From Roseovarius tolerans (GTDB lineage Bacteria > Pseudomonadota > Alphaproteobacteria > Rhodobacterales > Rhodobacteraceae), in contig NZ_FOBO01000008.1 in the NCBI RefSeq assembly GCF_900109855.1, forward strand, positions 62,001 to 126,000: a stretch of DNA of 64,000 nucleotides, in the 5' to 3' direction. The notes under the pieces were generated by a model. That model had not been told where the DNA came from and did not search any database. It saw nothing but the letters and a program-made list of their open reading frames with translations. Within the stretch, counting starts at the first letter, position 1. Each line of letters begins with the position of its first letter. The translations under genes and the position numbers were made by a program. Of this stretch, positions 17,381 through 33,146 are shown piece by piece.

Positions 17381-17848
17381 TCAGTTTGCCAGCAGCTTTG
17401 CGAAGGCTGCGGCGTTATCCGCGCCGAACCCCATGAGGTCAGCGCGCCAGCCTGTGCTGGGGTCGTGGATCGAGAGGCGGCCGTTTTCGTGCTGCCTCAA
17501 GGTGACGGGCCCGGTGCGGGCCACGTCGTGTTTGATGCGTTCGCGGTTGATCACCCGTTCGACGCCGGCGATGAAGCCGCCTTCTTCGGGCGAGAGTTTC
17601 GCGATGACGCTGCCATTGGCGTCGAGCACGGTGGCGCGTCCGCCCATGTCGCCCGAGAGGAACATCTGCCGTTTCAGCACCACCGGGCTTTCGGGCGGGG
17701 TGGAGACGAGCGGCGCGTCGGTGAAGCGCGCGTAGCTGACGATGGCCAGAACAGACAGTACCAGCACCAGCATCGCGCGGACCATCATCCGGGGGACAAG
17801 GTCGCGGTCCTGCGGGGTCTTGTATCTCGGGGCGCTTGCGTCAGTCAT
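17381..17848 (-). CDS. puhC: photosynthetic complex assembly protein PuhC
   Basis: 155 aa from the ATG at 17848. A single membrane anchor (MMVRAMLVLVLSVLAIVSYA) near residues 20-40 is followed by a periplasmic domain with RQMFLSGDMGGRATVLDANG, AKLSPEEGGFIAGVERVINR and RLSIHDPSTGWRADLMGFG. These match PuhC, which in Rhodobacter is needed for normal LH1/reaction centre assembly. It lies 17 bp after puhB, its usual position. The open frame upstream is a shadow of puhB. Confidence 0.9.
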   Translation of the reverse strand: MTDASAPRYKTPQDRDLVPRMMVRAMLVLVLSVLAIVSYARFTDAPLVSTPPESPVVLKRQMFLSGDMGGRATVLDANGSVIAKLSPEEGGFIAGVERVINRERIKHDVARTGPVTLRQHENGRLSIHDPSTGWRADLMGFGADNAAAFAKLLAN

Positions 17849-17865
17849 CGTCTGGGGCTCCTTGC

Positions 17866-18498
17866 TTATTCCGCCGCCATCGCGGGCTGTGATGCGGCGC
17901 GTTCGACGCGCGGTGTCGCGATCCGCGTCTCGGCGGTCTCGGCGATCAGTGCTGCGATCTTTTCGGCCTCGGGGATGCAGCGCAGCGCAGGCTGCGTGCG
18001 GCGCATCACCCAGGGGCGCACATGTGGCCAGCACACCAGATACGACAGGCGCGTGTCGCCCATCAGATCAAAGGTGATGGTGCCGGTGCCGTGCTTGCCG
18101 GGTTTGAAATCGGCGCGTCCGATCTGGGTGTAGGGCAGGTTCAGCGTCACCGTGAGCGCCGCCCCGATCCGCATCGCCACGCGGCGATTGGTGATCGTGT
18201 ATAGGGTGGCGCGAGCCTGAACGTAGCCCACGACCATCAGGATCGCGCAGACCACGGCCCCCATGATCAGCAGGGGCGCGGAGGCGGCGAAGGCCGCCAT
18301 CAGCGTCATCTGATCGACCAGCGTGACAAAGCGCCAGGCCGCGAGGAAGACGAAATAGCCCGCGACCCAATTGAGGCTCAGCGACTCGACGCTGAGCCGC
18401 CACCAATCGGGTTTGCCCTGCCACAGGATGTGTTCGCCCTCGGGCGGTCTCTCGGGCAGGCCGGGGACGGGTTCAACGGCAAAGTCGTCATGGCTCAT
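17866..18498 (-). CDS. puhB: photosynthetic complex assembly protein PuhB
   Basis: 210 aa from the ATG at 18498. It begins with a soluble part (EGEHILWQGKPDWWRLSVES), then three hydrophobic helices and a bacterial PH-like domain (YTITNRRVAMRIGAALTVTL, NLPYTQIGRADFK, GTITFDLMGDTRLSYLVCWP). PuhB in Rhodobacter is a dimeric membrane chaperone for reaction centre assembly. It follows puhA by 11 bp in the conserved puhABC order. The family call is strong. Confidence 0.92.
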   Translation of the reverse strand: MSHDDFAVEPVPGLPERPPEGEHILWQGKPDWWRLSVESLSLNWVAGYFVFLAAWRFVTLVDQMTLMAAFAASAPLLIMGAVVCAILMVVGYVQARATLYTITNRRVAMRIGAALTVTLNLPYTQIGRADFKPGKHGTGTITFDLMGDTRLSYLVCWPHVRPWVMRRTQPALRCIPEAEKIAALIAETAETRIATPRVERAASQPAMAAE

Positions 18499-18509
18499 GG
18501 TCTTGGTCC

Positions 18510-19283
18510 TTATCCCAGTTGCGGCTCGAGCCGCGCCTCGGAGGCGTAAAGCGTGCCGCCGCCGTAATAGCCCGCGATCTTGTCTTCTTCGAGCAAGGTC
18601 ACCTGACGCGGTGAGGCATGCACCGGCACGCCCGCGAAATGCTTGCCGAAGATCGAGCGGATCTGCACCCGGTCGGAGCGGATGCGCACGAAGGTCATCG
18701 GCACCAGCCGCTTGCCCTCGCCCCAGGGGGCCTGCAATTCGATCTCGAGATAGCGCACCAGCTGCTCGGGTTCGTCGATCCACATGTCGCTGACGGTGCC
18801 CACGACCTCGTGATCGCCGCCCTGTACCTCGAGCCCGCGCGGGTCACGGCCTGCGGCCACCACGAAATGCTCGGTCGCCGACATCGGCACGATCTTGGGG
18901 TGGCCGTGGCCGTCCAGTTCGGGGATGTCGCGGCGCGGGGCCCAGGAGGCGGGGCCGACGCCATCGGCCATCGGATCGCCGGTCGGCACGAAGGGAAAGC
19001 CGTTGCCATGGGCGGTTTTCTCAAGCGCGACATCGGTGCGCTCAGGGTTCTGGCCCGAGGGCACGGTCACCTCGCCGCGGCCGTGCGGCAGTTTGAAGGT
19101 CTTGTCGCTTGGCACCGGGAACAGCCCCTGATTGGCCGACGGGTTGCCGTCGTCATCCTCGAGCGGGTAGCCCTCGCGCATGTTCTCGCGCTGAATGTAG
19201 AAGATCAGCACGGCGAAGAAGCCGTAGAACAGCCAGAGCGAGAGGCTCGCGAGGTCGAAATTTCCAAAGAATGGCTCGGTCAT
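18510..19283 (-). CDS. puhA: photosynthetic reaction centre H subunit
   Basis: 257 aa. One N-terminal transmembrane helix (LASLSLWLFYGFFAVLIFYI) precedes the cytoplasmic PRC-barrel domain. Characteristic segments are NMREGYPLEDDDGNPSANQG, FPVPSDKTFKLPHGRGEVTV and VVGTVSDMWIDEPEQLVRYL. The H subunit caps the L/M core on the cytoplasmic side and shapes proton transfer to QB. The start at 19283 fits the family N terminus. The L and M genes (pufLM) are not in this window, so the core of the complex is encoded elsewhere. Confidence 0.97.
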   Translation of the reverse strand: MTEPFFGNFDLASLSLWLFYGFFAVLIFYIQRENMREGYPLEDDDGNPSANQGLFPVPSDKTFKLPHGRGEVTVPSGQNPERTDVALEKTAHGNGFPFVPTGDPMADGVGPASWAPRRDIPELDGHGHPKIVPMSATEHFVVAAGRDPRGLEVQGGDHEVVGTVSDMWIDEPEQLVRYLEIELQAPWGEGKRLVPMTFVRIRSDRVQIRSIFGKHFAGVPVHASPRQVTLLEEDKIAGYYGGGTLYASEARLEPQLG

Positions 19284-19310
19284 GTCAGACTCCTTTCGAG
19301 CGAACATTGG

Positions 19311-20765
19311 TCATGAGGGGAACTCGGCCAGCCCGATGCGGCCGCCCTCCGATTGCGATATGCTGCCGCGCGGGGTGAGCCGCACGAGCGGCCCCAGCAC
19401 GACGAGGGTGAGAAAGAGAAGCGCGATTTCCGCGTGATAGACGAGCGAATAGCCGGTGGCATTGGTCGCCAGCGCCTCGCCCCAGGCGCCCGAGAGGGCT
19501 ACGTGATTGACCACGTCGCGCACACCGCCGCCGATGGCGATCGACAGCCCCGCCGCCGTGGCCTGTGCCGCGCCCCATGCGCCGAGGGCGAGGCCATGGC
19601 CGCTGCCGCCTTCCTTGGCCAGAGACATGGCCGCCGTGAGGGTCGAGACCGCGAAGAGCCCGCCGCCGAAGCCGATGAGCCCGGCCCCGGCGAAGAACAG
19701 CACCGGCGATTGCATGGGGGCGGCAAAGATCACCGTGGCAAAGGCCACGATGCCCACCAGCAGACCGGTGCCCGCCATGCGGTAGGTATTCGCGCCCTTG
19801 AGCAGCGCGCGCCCGGCTAGGGCGAAGCCCGCAAGCGCGCCTGCGGCCCAGATCGCGGTCAGCACCGTGGTGGCCGAGACCGAGAGGCCCAGCACCTCGC
19901 CGCCGTAGGGCTCGAGCAGCACGTCCTGCATGTTGAAGGCCATGGTGCCGAGGAAAACCACCGCCAGCAGCCGCCCCGCCGTGCCACCCTTCATCAGATC
20001 GCGCCAGGCATCGCGGAATTGCGGGCGCGGGGCCTCGCGTTCGGCGCGGGTCATGGGGCTGAGCTTTTCCTGCTTCCAGAGCGCGATCAGGTTGAGGATG
20101 ATGCCGACCGAGGCCGCGCCCTGCACCACGCGCACCAGCGTGAAGGGGGCGAAATCGCGCAGGAGCCAGCCGATCACGATGGCCGAGAGCGCCATGCCCA
20201 GAAGGAACATCACGTAGAGGAGGGCCACGACACGGGGCCGTGTTTCATCGGTGGCCCGATCAGAGGCGAGCGCCAGACCGGCGGTCTGCGTCATGTGGAG
20301 GCCAAGGCCGGTCATCAGGAAGGCGATAGCGGCCAGCACCTCGCCCGCCCATGTCGGGCCGACCTGTTGCTGTCCGCTCAGCACCAGAAGGGCGAAGGGC
20401 ATGACCGCAAGGCCACCCATCTGCCAGAGGGAGCCGAACCAGAGATAGGGGATGCGCTTCCACCCGAGGGCGGAGCGGTAGGTGTCGGACCGGAACCCCA
20501 GAAGCGCGCGGAACGGGGCGATCAGGACGGGCAGGGCGATCATCACCGCGACGATCACGGCAGGCACCGACAGTTCCACGATCATCACGCGGTTGAGCGT
20601 GCCCAGAAGCAGCACCGTCGCCATGCCGACCGAGACCTGAAAGAGCGACAGACGCAGGAGTTGGCTGAGCGGCAGGCCCTCGCTTGCCGCATCGGCAAAC
20701 GGCAGCCAGCGCGTGGTGACCGCCATCAACTGTGCATTCGTGCGTTTCCAGGCCTGCCCGATCAT
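19311..20765 (-). CDS. lhaA: LH1 assembly protein LhaA (PucC/BCH2 family transporter)
   Basis: 484 aa, twelve-helix major facilitator of the PucC family. Family features are LFQVSVGMATVLLLGTLNRV near the N terminus, ALLGFRSDTYRSALGWKRIP and, late in the protein, FGGGLFAVSTLTAAMSLAKE. LhaA is needed for LH1 formation in Rhodobacter capsulatus and probably handles bacteriochlorophyll delivery. The start overlaps the bchM stop by 4 bp and puhA follows after 27 bp, the conserved bchM-lhaA-puhA order. Confidence 0.93.
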   Translation of the reverse strand: MIGQAWKRTNAQLMAVTTRWLPFADAASEGLPLSQLLRLSLFQVSVGMATVLLLGTLNRVMIVELSVPAVIVAVMIALPVLIAPFRALLGFRSDTYRSALGWKRIPYLWFGSLWQMGGLAVMPFALLVLSGQQQVGPTWAGEVLAAIAFLMTGLGLHMTQTAGLALASDRATDETRPRVVALLYVMFLLGMALSAIVIGWLLRDFAPFTLVRVVQGAASVGIILNLIALWKQEKLSPMTRAEREAPRPQFRDAWRDLMKGGTAGRLLAVVFLGTMAFNMQDVLLEPYGGEVLGLSVSATTVLTAIWAAGALAGFALAGRALLKGANTYRMAGTGLLVGIVAFATVIFAAPMQSPVLFFAGAGLIGFGGGLFAVSTLTAAMSLAKEGGSGHGLALGAWGAAQATAAGLSIAIGGGVRDVVNHVALSGAWGEALATNATGYSLVYHAEIALLFLTLVVLGPLVRLTPRGSISQSEGGRIGLAEFPS

Positions 20766-21441
20766 CCCCGCACCTCCATCGCCTGTGAGATGTAGAAGCC
20801 GCGCGCGATCCGGTCGAGCGGGGTGAGGCGGGCGTTGCTGCCCGCCGCGCGCAGGCCCTGTGCCAGCCGGGCCGCCGAATGCGGCACCATCACCGGGGAG
20901 CGGTCAGCGCGCGGAAAGAGCTTGCCCACCCGCCACATCGCCATCAGCAGCGGCGTGCGCGGGGCGACGGTAAAGATGATCCCGCCGCTGGTGCGCGCTG
21001 CCAATTCGGTAAGCGCGCGCGCCAGATCGGGGGCGGTGTAGTAGATCAGGCTGTCCATCGCGAGGACATGATCGAAGCGTCCGAGGTTTTTGGCCAGCAT
21101 ATCGCCAGAGTGAAAGGAAACATGTCTTTTAAGGCGGGTATCAAGCCGTTTTTGTGCGATTTCGACAAGTGCGGGGGAGATGTCCACCGCCACAACATCA
21201 GCCCCGCGTGCCGCCAGTTCCGCCGTCATCTGCCCAGCCCCGCAGCCCGCATCGAGGATGCGCGCGCCGCGCAGATCGTCGGGCAGCCGCGCCAGCATCT
21301 GCGCGCGCATGGTATCGCGCCCCTCGCGCACCGTCTGGCGGATCTTCGACACCGGCGCATCGCTGGTCAGCGCCTCCCAGGCCCGGGTGGCGGTGCGGTC
21401 GAAATAGGTCTCGACCCGCGCGAGTGTCTGATCATAGGACA

Positions 21442-21442
<1 letters not shown>
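20762..21442 (-). CDS. bchM: Mg-protoporphyrin IX O-methyltransferase
   Basis: 226 aa SAM-dependent enzyme that methylates the ring C propionate of Mg-protoporphyrin IX. Motif I is clear (ARILDAGCGAGQMTAELAAR), followed by VVAVDISPALVEIAQKRL and a FDHVLAMDSLIYYTAPD segment. C-terminal FYISQAMEVRG is typical. The ATG at 21442 overlaps the bchL stop by one base (TGATG), so the in-frame TTG one codon earlier is not needed. Sits between bchL and lhaA as in Rhodobacter. Confidence 0.95.
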
Positions 21443-29301
<7,859 letters not shown>

Positions 29302-29358
29302 TTGTCCCCCTCACAGGCAAGTTTGTCTTGGTTCATGCTAAGTGCGGGACGGGCAAAG

Positions 29359-29376
29359 TGTCAATTATAATTTACA
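29359..29376. promoter_or_regulatory. PpsR/CrtJ binding site 1, bchF-ppaA intergenic region
   Basis: TGTCAATTATAATTTACA matches the TGT-N12-ACA consensus of PpsR/CrtJ exactly, with an AT-rich core. It lies 57 bp upstream of the bchF start and is likely to repress the bchF operon under oxygen. The 338-bp intergenic region 29302-29639 otherwise contains no gene. Confidence 0.8.
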
Positions 29377-29524
29377 CCTGTCATTTCGCGAATGTCACCC
29401 GTTCTGGACGCCCTTTCAAGAATCGACCAGTCACCGCGATCAATCAAAATAGCCTTGCTGCACGGCAGAAAAATGAAAATAATGAAACGGGAATTCAGTG
29501 TGCTAGCGGGTTTGACATCAAACA

Positions 29525-29542
29525 TGTCAGAAAATTTTGACA
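29525..29542. promoter_or_regulatory. PpsR/CrtJ binding site 2, near ppaA
   Basis: TGTCAGAAAATTTTGACA is a perfect TGTCA-N8-TGACA palindrome and matches TGT-N12-ACA. It lies about 98 bp before the ppaA start and 149 bp after site 1 edge to edge. A partial dyad (TGACATCAAACATGTCA) overlaps its left end. The pair could support cooperative binding or looping. Confidence 0.8.
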
Positions 29543-29639
29543 TTTGACCTTCGCGCGCGCAGACTAAATCAATCTCAGTTGCTTAGATGCGTGCCATTGC
29601 ATGCGAGGTCGCTGCGACGGGCTTGGAGGAGGGGATAAC

Positions 29640-30443
29640 ATGCAAGACGAGGGACAAGAGGGGCAGCCCGGAATATCCGGCGGACAGGGCAAGGGAATTC
29701 GCTTTCTGGTTGAGTCCGCGCTGCGATCCGTCGCCTCGGCGAGCCACAACACGGAACCCAAGACGCGCGACGAATGGATCACGCAGCTTTGCGCGGCGCT
29801 GGTGTCGGAATCGGAGACCAGCCACAAGGCGGTGATCTCGTCGCTGATCGCCAAGGGTGTGACGCAGCGCGAGGTGTTCCAATCCTATATCCCCGATGCT
29901 GCCCGCGTGCTGGGCGAAATGTGGGTGCAGGACCGCGCCAGTTTCGTCGACGTGACGCTTGGCGCGTCGCGGCTTCAGGCGCTCTTTCGCAGCTATGGCG
30001 AGGACGGATTCGATCGCTGGATGGACCGCAGCATCCCGCTTGGCCAGTCGGTTCTGATGATCATTCCCGAGTTCGAGCACCACTCGCTTGGGGCGTTTGT
30101 CGCGGCGGATCAATTCCGTCGGCACGGGCTCTGGGTTCACATGGGGATCGGGCTTAATCGCGAGGAATTGACCAAGCTTATCTCGAGTGGCCGCTTTTCC
30201 ATGCTGGGCTTGAGTGTGGCGACGCGGAAAACGGTTGAAAAGGTGACGGAATTAATAGATTACATCCGGGCTAACAATCCTGACTGCCCGCCGATCGTCA
30301 TTGGTGGCCGCGTCGTTGACGACGCGCGGATGATAGAGCGCCGCACCGGGGCAGATCATGCCGTGACGTCGATCCGCGAAGCGATCGAACGATGCGGTCT
30401 GGCTGCGGTCGGACAAGAACTGCCGTTCGACTCGGCTCTGTAA
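29640..30443 (+). CDS. ppaA: B12-binding antirepressor PpaA/AerR
   Basis: 267 aa from the ATG at 29640, preceded by GGAGGAGGGGAT. The N-terminal helical part (WITQLCAALVSESETSHKAV onward) and the C-terminal cobalamin-binding Rossmann domain (VLMIIPEFEHHSLGAFVAAD, MLGLSVATRKTVEKV, CPPIVIGGRVVDDARM) match AerR/PpaA. In Rhodobacter this protein binds cobalamin and counteracts CrtJ/PpsR in response to light and oxygen. It is divergent from bchF and probably co-transcribed with ppsR 33 bp downstream. Confidence 0.94.
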   Translation: MQDEGQEGQPGISGGQGKGIRFLVESALRSVASASHNTEPKTRDEWITQLCAALVSESETSHKAVISSLIAKGVTQREVFQSYIPDAARVLGEMWVQDRASFVDVTLGASRLQALFRSYGEDGFDRWMDRSIPLGQSVLMIIPEFEHHSLGAFVAADQFRRHGLWVHMGIGLNREELTKLISSGRFSMLGLSVATRKTVEKVTELIDYIRANNPDCPPIVIGGRVVDDARMIERRTGADHAVTSIREAIERCGLAAVGQELPFDSAL

Positions 30444-30476
30444 GAGCGGGAGGGCGCGTAAAACCGGAGTAAAGGT

Positions 30477-31901
30477 GTGACCAAGCAGGAACGGACATCG
30501 GAACGACTGTGCGCTGGTGCTCTTCCTGATCCGGGGGCCGTCGACAATATCATAGAGCAGGCCTCGGATATCGCCGTGATGGTGGACGAGGCCGGTGTCG
30601 TGTCGGGGATTTCGGTCAGTCCGGAATGCCCGTCCCTGGGCTGTCTTGATCATTGGGTCGGGCGCGAGTTCATCAGTTTCCTGACGTCTGAGAGCGAAGA
30701 GAAATTCACCGCGCGCCGACGCGAGATGCTGGGTGACCCCAAGGCCGTGCCGCGTCCGGTCGAGCTCAATCACATCGACAACGCCACCTGGGAATTTCCG
30801 GTGCGCTACACGCTGCACCGGGTCACCGGGCAGGGCGTTCTATTGTTGGGGCGCGACATGCAGCCCGTCGCCGAGGTGCAGCAGCGTCTGTTGCGCGAAC
30901 AGCAGGCCCGCGAGCGCGACCAGCAGCGCCTGCGCGGCGGCGAGACCTATTACCGCGTCGTGCTGGAGGCGTCCGAGACGCCGATGGCGCTGGTCGATCC
31001 CGAGAGCGGGCGTATTCGCGACATCAACAGTGCGGCGGCGCATCTGCTTGGCTCCAAGCCCGACACGTTGGCGGGCACCGCGTTCGCGCAGGCCTTCGAG
31101 GGCCGCCGTCGTGGCGAGTTCATGGAGGCGGTGCATGGCGCGGCCCAGGCCAGCGAGACCAAGGGGGTCGAGGTGGTGGCGCGGCGCAACGGGCGCATCG
31201 TCATGGTATTCCCGGAGTTTTTCCGCGCCTCGGGCGATCTGGTGCTGTTGTGCCGGATCAATCTGGTCGATGAGAAGGATGCCAGCGGACCGGAGTTTAC
31301 CCAGGCGCTTGCGGCGCTCTTTGCGGCCTCCAGTGATGCGATCGTGCTGACCGATTCCAAGGGTATGATCCGCGACGCCAACGAAGCGTTCCTGATCATG
31401 GCGGATGCCGCGCAGTTGCGGGACGTCAAGGAGCAGTCGCTGTCGGAATTCCTGTTGCGAGGCGCGGTCGATCTCAAGCTGATCCTGGAGACGGCGGCCA
31501 AGTCGGGGCGGATGCGCAGCTATGCCGCGCAGGTCAAGAGCATCGTCGGCACCCGTGCGCCGGTGGCGATCTCCGCCGCCCGGCTGCGTCATCGCGGGGG
31601 CGATCTGGGCTTTGGCCTGATCCTGCGCGAGCAGACGCCGAGCGATTACCCGGCCGCCGAGGGCGCGGTCGCGGTGAGCGACGAGGCGATGAAGAACGTC
31701 ATGGATCTGGTCGGCACGGCGTCGTTGAAGGAACTGGTCTCGGCCACCTCAGATGTGGTCGAGAAGATGTGCATCGAGACGGCGGTGCAGCTGACCGGCA
31801 ACAACCGGGTTGCAGCGGCGGAAATGCTGGGCCTGTCGCGCCAGAGCCTCTACGTCAAACTGCGCAAATACGGGATCCTGAACTCCGACAGCGAGGGGTG
31901 A
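30477..31901 (+). CDS. ppsR: photosynthesis gene repressor PpsR/CrtJ
   Basis: 474 aa from a GTG start with GGAG eight bases upstream. Three sensor regions are visible, including PAS-type segments YRVVLEASETPMALVDPESG and LFAASSDAIVLTDSKGMIRD. The C terminus is a Fis-type helix-turn-helix (IETAVQLTGNNRVAAAEMLG then LSRQSLYVKLRKYG). PpsR represses bch, crt and puc genes under aerobic conditions by binding TGT-N12-ACA pairs. It lies directly after ppaA, the normal order. Confidence 0.95.
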   Translation: MTKQERTSERLCAGALPDPGAVDNIIEQASDIAVMVDEAGVVSGISVSPECPSLGCLDHWVGREFISFLTSESEEKFTARRREMLGDPKAVPRPVELNHIDNATWEFPVRYTLHRVTGQGVLLLGRDMQPVAEVQQRLLREQQARERDQQRLRGGETYYRVVLEASETPMALVDPESGRIRDINSAAAHLLGSKPDTLAGTAFAQAFEGRRRGEFMEAVHGAAQASETKGVEVVARRNGRIVMVFPEFFRASGDLVLLCRINLVDEKDASGPEFTQALAALFAASSDAIVLTDSKGMIRDANEAFLIMADAAQLRDVKEQSLSEFLLRGAVDLKLILETAAKSGRMRSYAAQVKSIVGTRAPVAISAARLRHRGGDLGFGLILREQTPSDYPAAEGAVAVSDEAMKNVMDLVGTASLKELVSATSDVVEKMCIETAVQLTGNNRVAAAEMLGLSRQSLYVKLRKYGILNSDSEG

Positions 31902-32213
31902 GGTTTAGCTCTGGGGGGTGCTCAGGGCGGGGTTTTGCTTGTTGCTGCCGTTCTTGGATCAAAGCACCTGCGCGATACGCGGTCGAAGACCGCCGCGCAT
32001 CGACGGACCGCCCCGACGGCACGGCGATTTGGCTGCAACCTGCGCATCACATGGATGTTTTCCTGACTTGGCGGAGATAAAGGTGTGACGAACAGGCGTT
32101 GGATCGCCGCACCACGGCCCGTCGATGCGCGGCTCACGGCAAAGTGCCCTTAAGCCCAAAACTGACAGGCCATATCCCCCGTCACCACAACAAAACCCTT
32201 TATCCGACTCGCA
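31902..32213. other. intergenic region ppsR-bchG, no gene seen
   Basis: About 310 bp without a supported coding sequence. Short open frames on both strands show no coding character. The 3' end of ppsR has no clear T-tailed terminator. The right edge becomes AT-rich and leads into the PpsR site before bchG, so the bchG promoter must lie here. Confidence 0.5.
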
Positions 32214-32214
32214 A

Positions 32215-32232
32215 TGTATAGTTTAGTTGACA
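32215..32232. promoter_or_regulatory. PpsR/CrtJ site immediately upstream of bchG
   Basis: TGTATAGTTTAGTTGACA matches TGT-N12-ACA and ends two bases before the preferred bchG ATG at 32235. A GACAC-N5-GTGTC dyad overlaps its right end (from 32229). Binding here would cover the start region or promoter core and repress bchG-bchP-idi in oxygen. Confidence 0.7.
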
Positions 32233-32234
32233 CT

Positions 32235-33146
32235 ATGAGTGTCACTTATTCATTACGCGATGCGCGCCGCCTGCCGAAACCGCGCGCCATGCTCACGCTG
32301 ATCAAGCCGATCACGTGGTTTCCGCCGATCTGGGCCTATCTATGCGGCGTCGTCTCGTCGGGTGTGCCGCTGACATCCGCGCCCTGGCTGGTGCTGATCG
32401 GGATGGTGCTGGCCGGGCCGGTGGTCTGTGGCATGAGCCAGGCGGCGAATGACTGGTGCGACCGGCATGTGGACGCGATCAACGAGCCCGACCGGCCGAT
32501 CCCTTCAGGGGCCATTCCGGGCCGGTGGGGTCTGTGGATCGCGCTGGCAATGAGTGGCCTCGCGCTGGTGCTTGGCTCGACGCTGGGGCCGTGGGGCTTT
32601 GGTGCGACCGTCTTTGGCGTGCTCGCGGCCTGGGCCTATTCGGCGGAGCCGGTGCGGCTCAAGCGGTCGGGCGTCTGGGGTCCGGGCCTTGTGGGGCTGT
32701 GTTATGAGGGGCTGCCGTGGTTTACCGGGGCCGCCGTTCTGGCCGCCGGTGCGCCTGCGGGTGAGGTGGTGATCATTGCAGCGCTCTATGCGCTTGGCGC
32801 GCATGGCATCATGACACTCAATGATTTCAAGGCGCTGGAAGGCGACCGGCAGACCGGGGTCAACTCGCTGCCCGTCACGCTTGGGCCTGAGCGCGCGGCG
32901 CGGGTGGCCTGCGTGGTCATGGCGCTGCCGCAGCTGGCGGTGATCGGGCTTTTGCTGGCCTGGGACCGTCCGTTTCATGCCGCTGCCATCGGTTTGCTTG
33001 TTCTGGCACAACTCTGGGCGATGCGCATTCTGCTCTCCGATCCCAAGGGCCGCGCGCCCTGGTATAACGGCACGGGCGTGACCGCATATGTCACCGGCAT
33101 GATGATCGCCGCCTTTGCCATTCGCACGATCGGAGGGGTGGGATGA
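32235..33146 (+). CDS. bchG: bacteriochlorophyll synthase (geranylgeranyl transferase)
   Basis: 303 aa UbiA-family membrane prenyltransferase that attaches the C20 tail to bacteriochlorophyllide a. The N-terminal LTLIKPITWFPPIWAYLCG and the Asp-rich site NDWCDRHVDAINEPDRPIPS are diagnostic, with a second Asp motif in HGIMTLNDFKALEGDRQTGV. The ATG at 32235 matches the usual N terminus; another in-frame ATG at 32214 lies within the PpsR site. No strong ribosome-binding site precedes either. The stop overlaps the next gene by 4 bp. Confidence 0.94.
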   Translation: MSVTYSLRDARRLPKPRAMLTLIKPITWFPPIWAYLCGVVSSGVPLTSAPWLVLIGMVLAGPVVCGMSQAANDWCDRHVDAINEPDRPIPSGAIPGRWGLWIALAMSGLALVLGSTLGPWGFGATVFGVLAAWAYSAEPVRLKRSGVWGPGLVGLCYEGLPWFTGAAVLAAGAPAGEVVIIAALYALGAHGIMTLNDFKALEGDRQTGVNSLPVTLGPERAARVACVVMALPQLAVIGLLLAWDRPFHAAAIGLLVLAQLWAMRILLSDPKGRAPWYNGTGVTAYVTGMMIAAFAIRTIGGVG

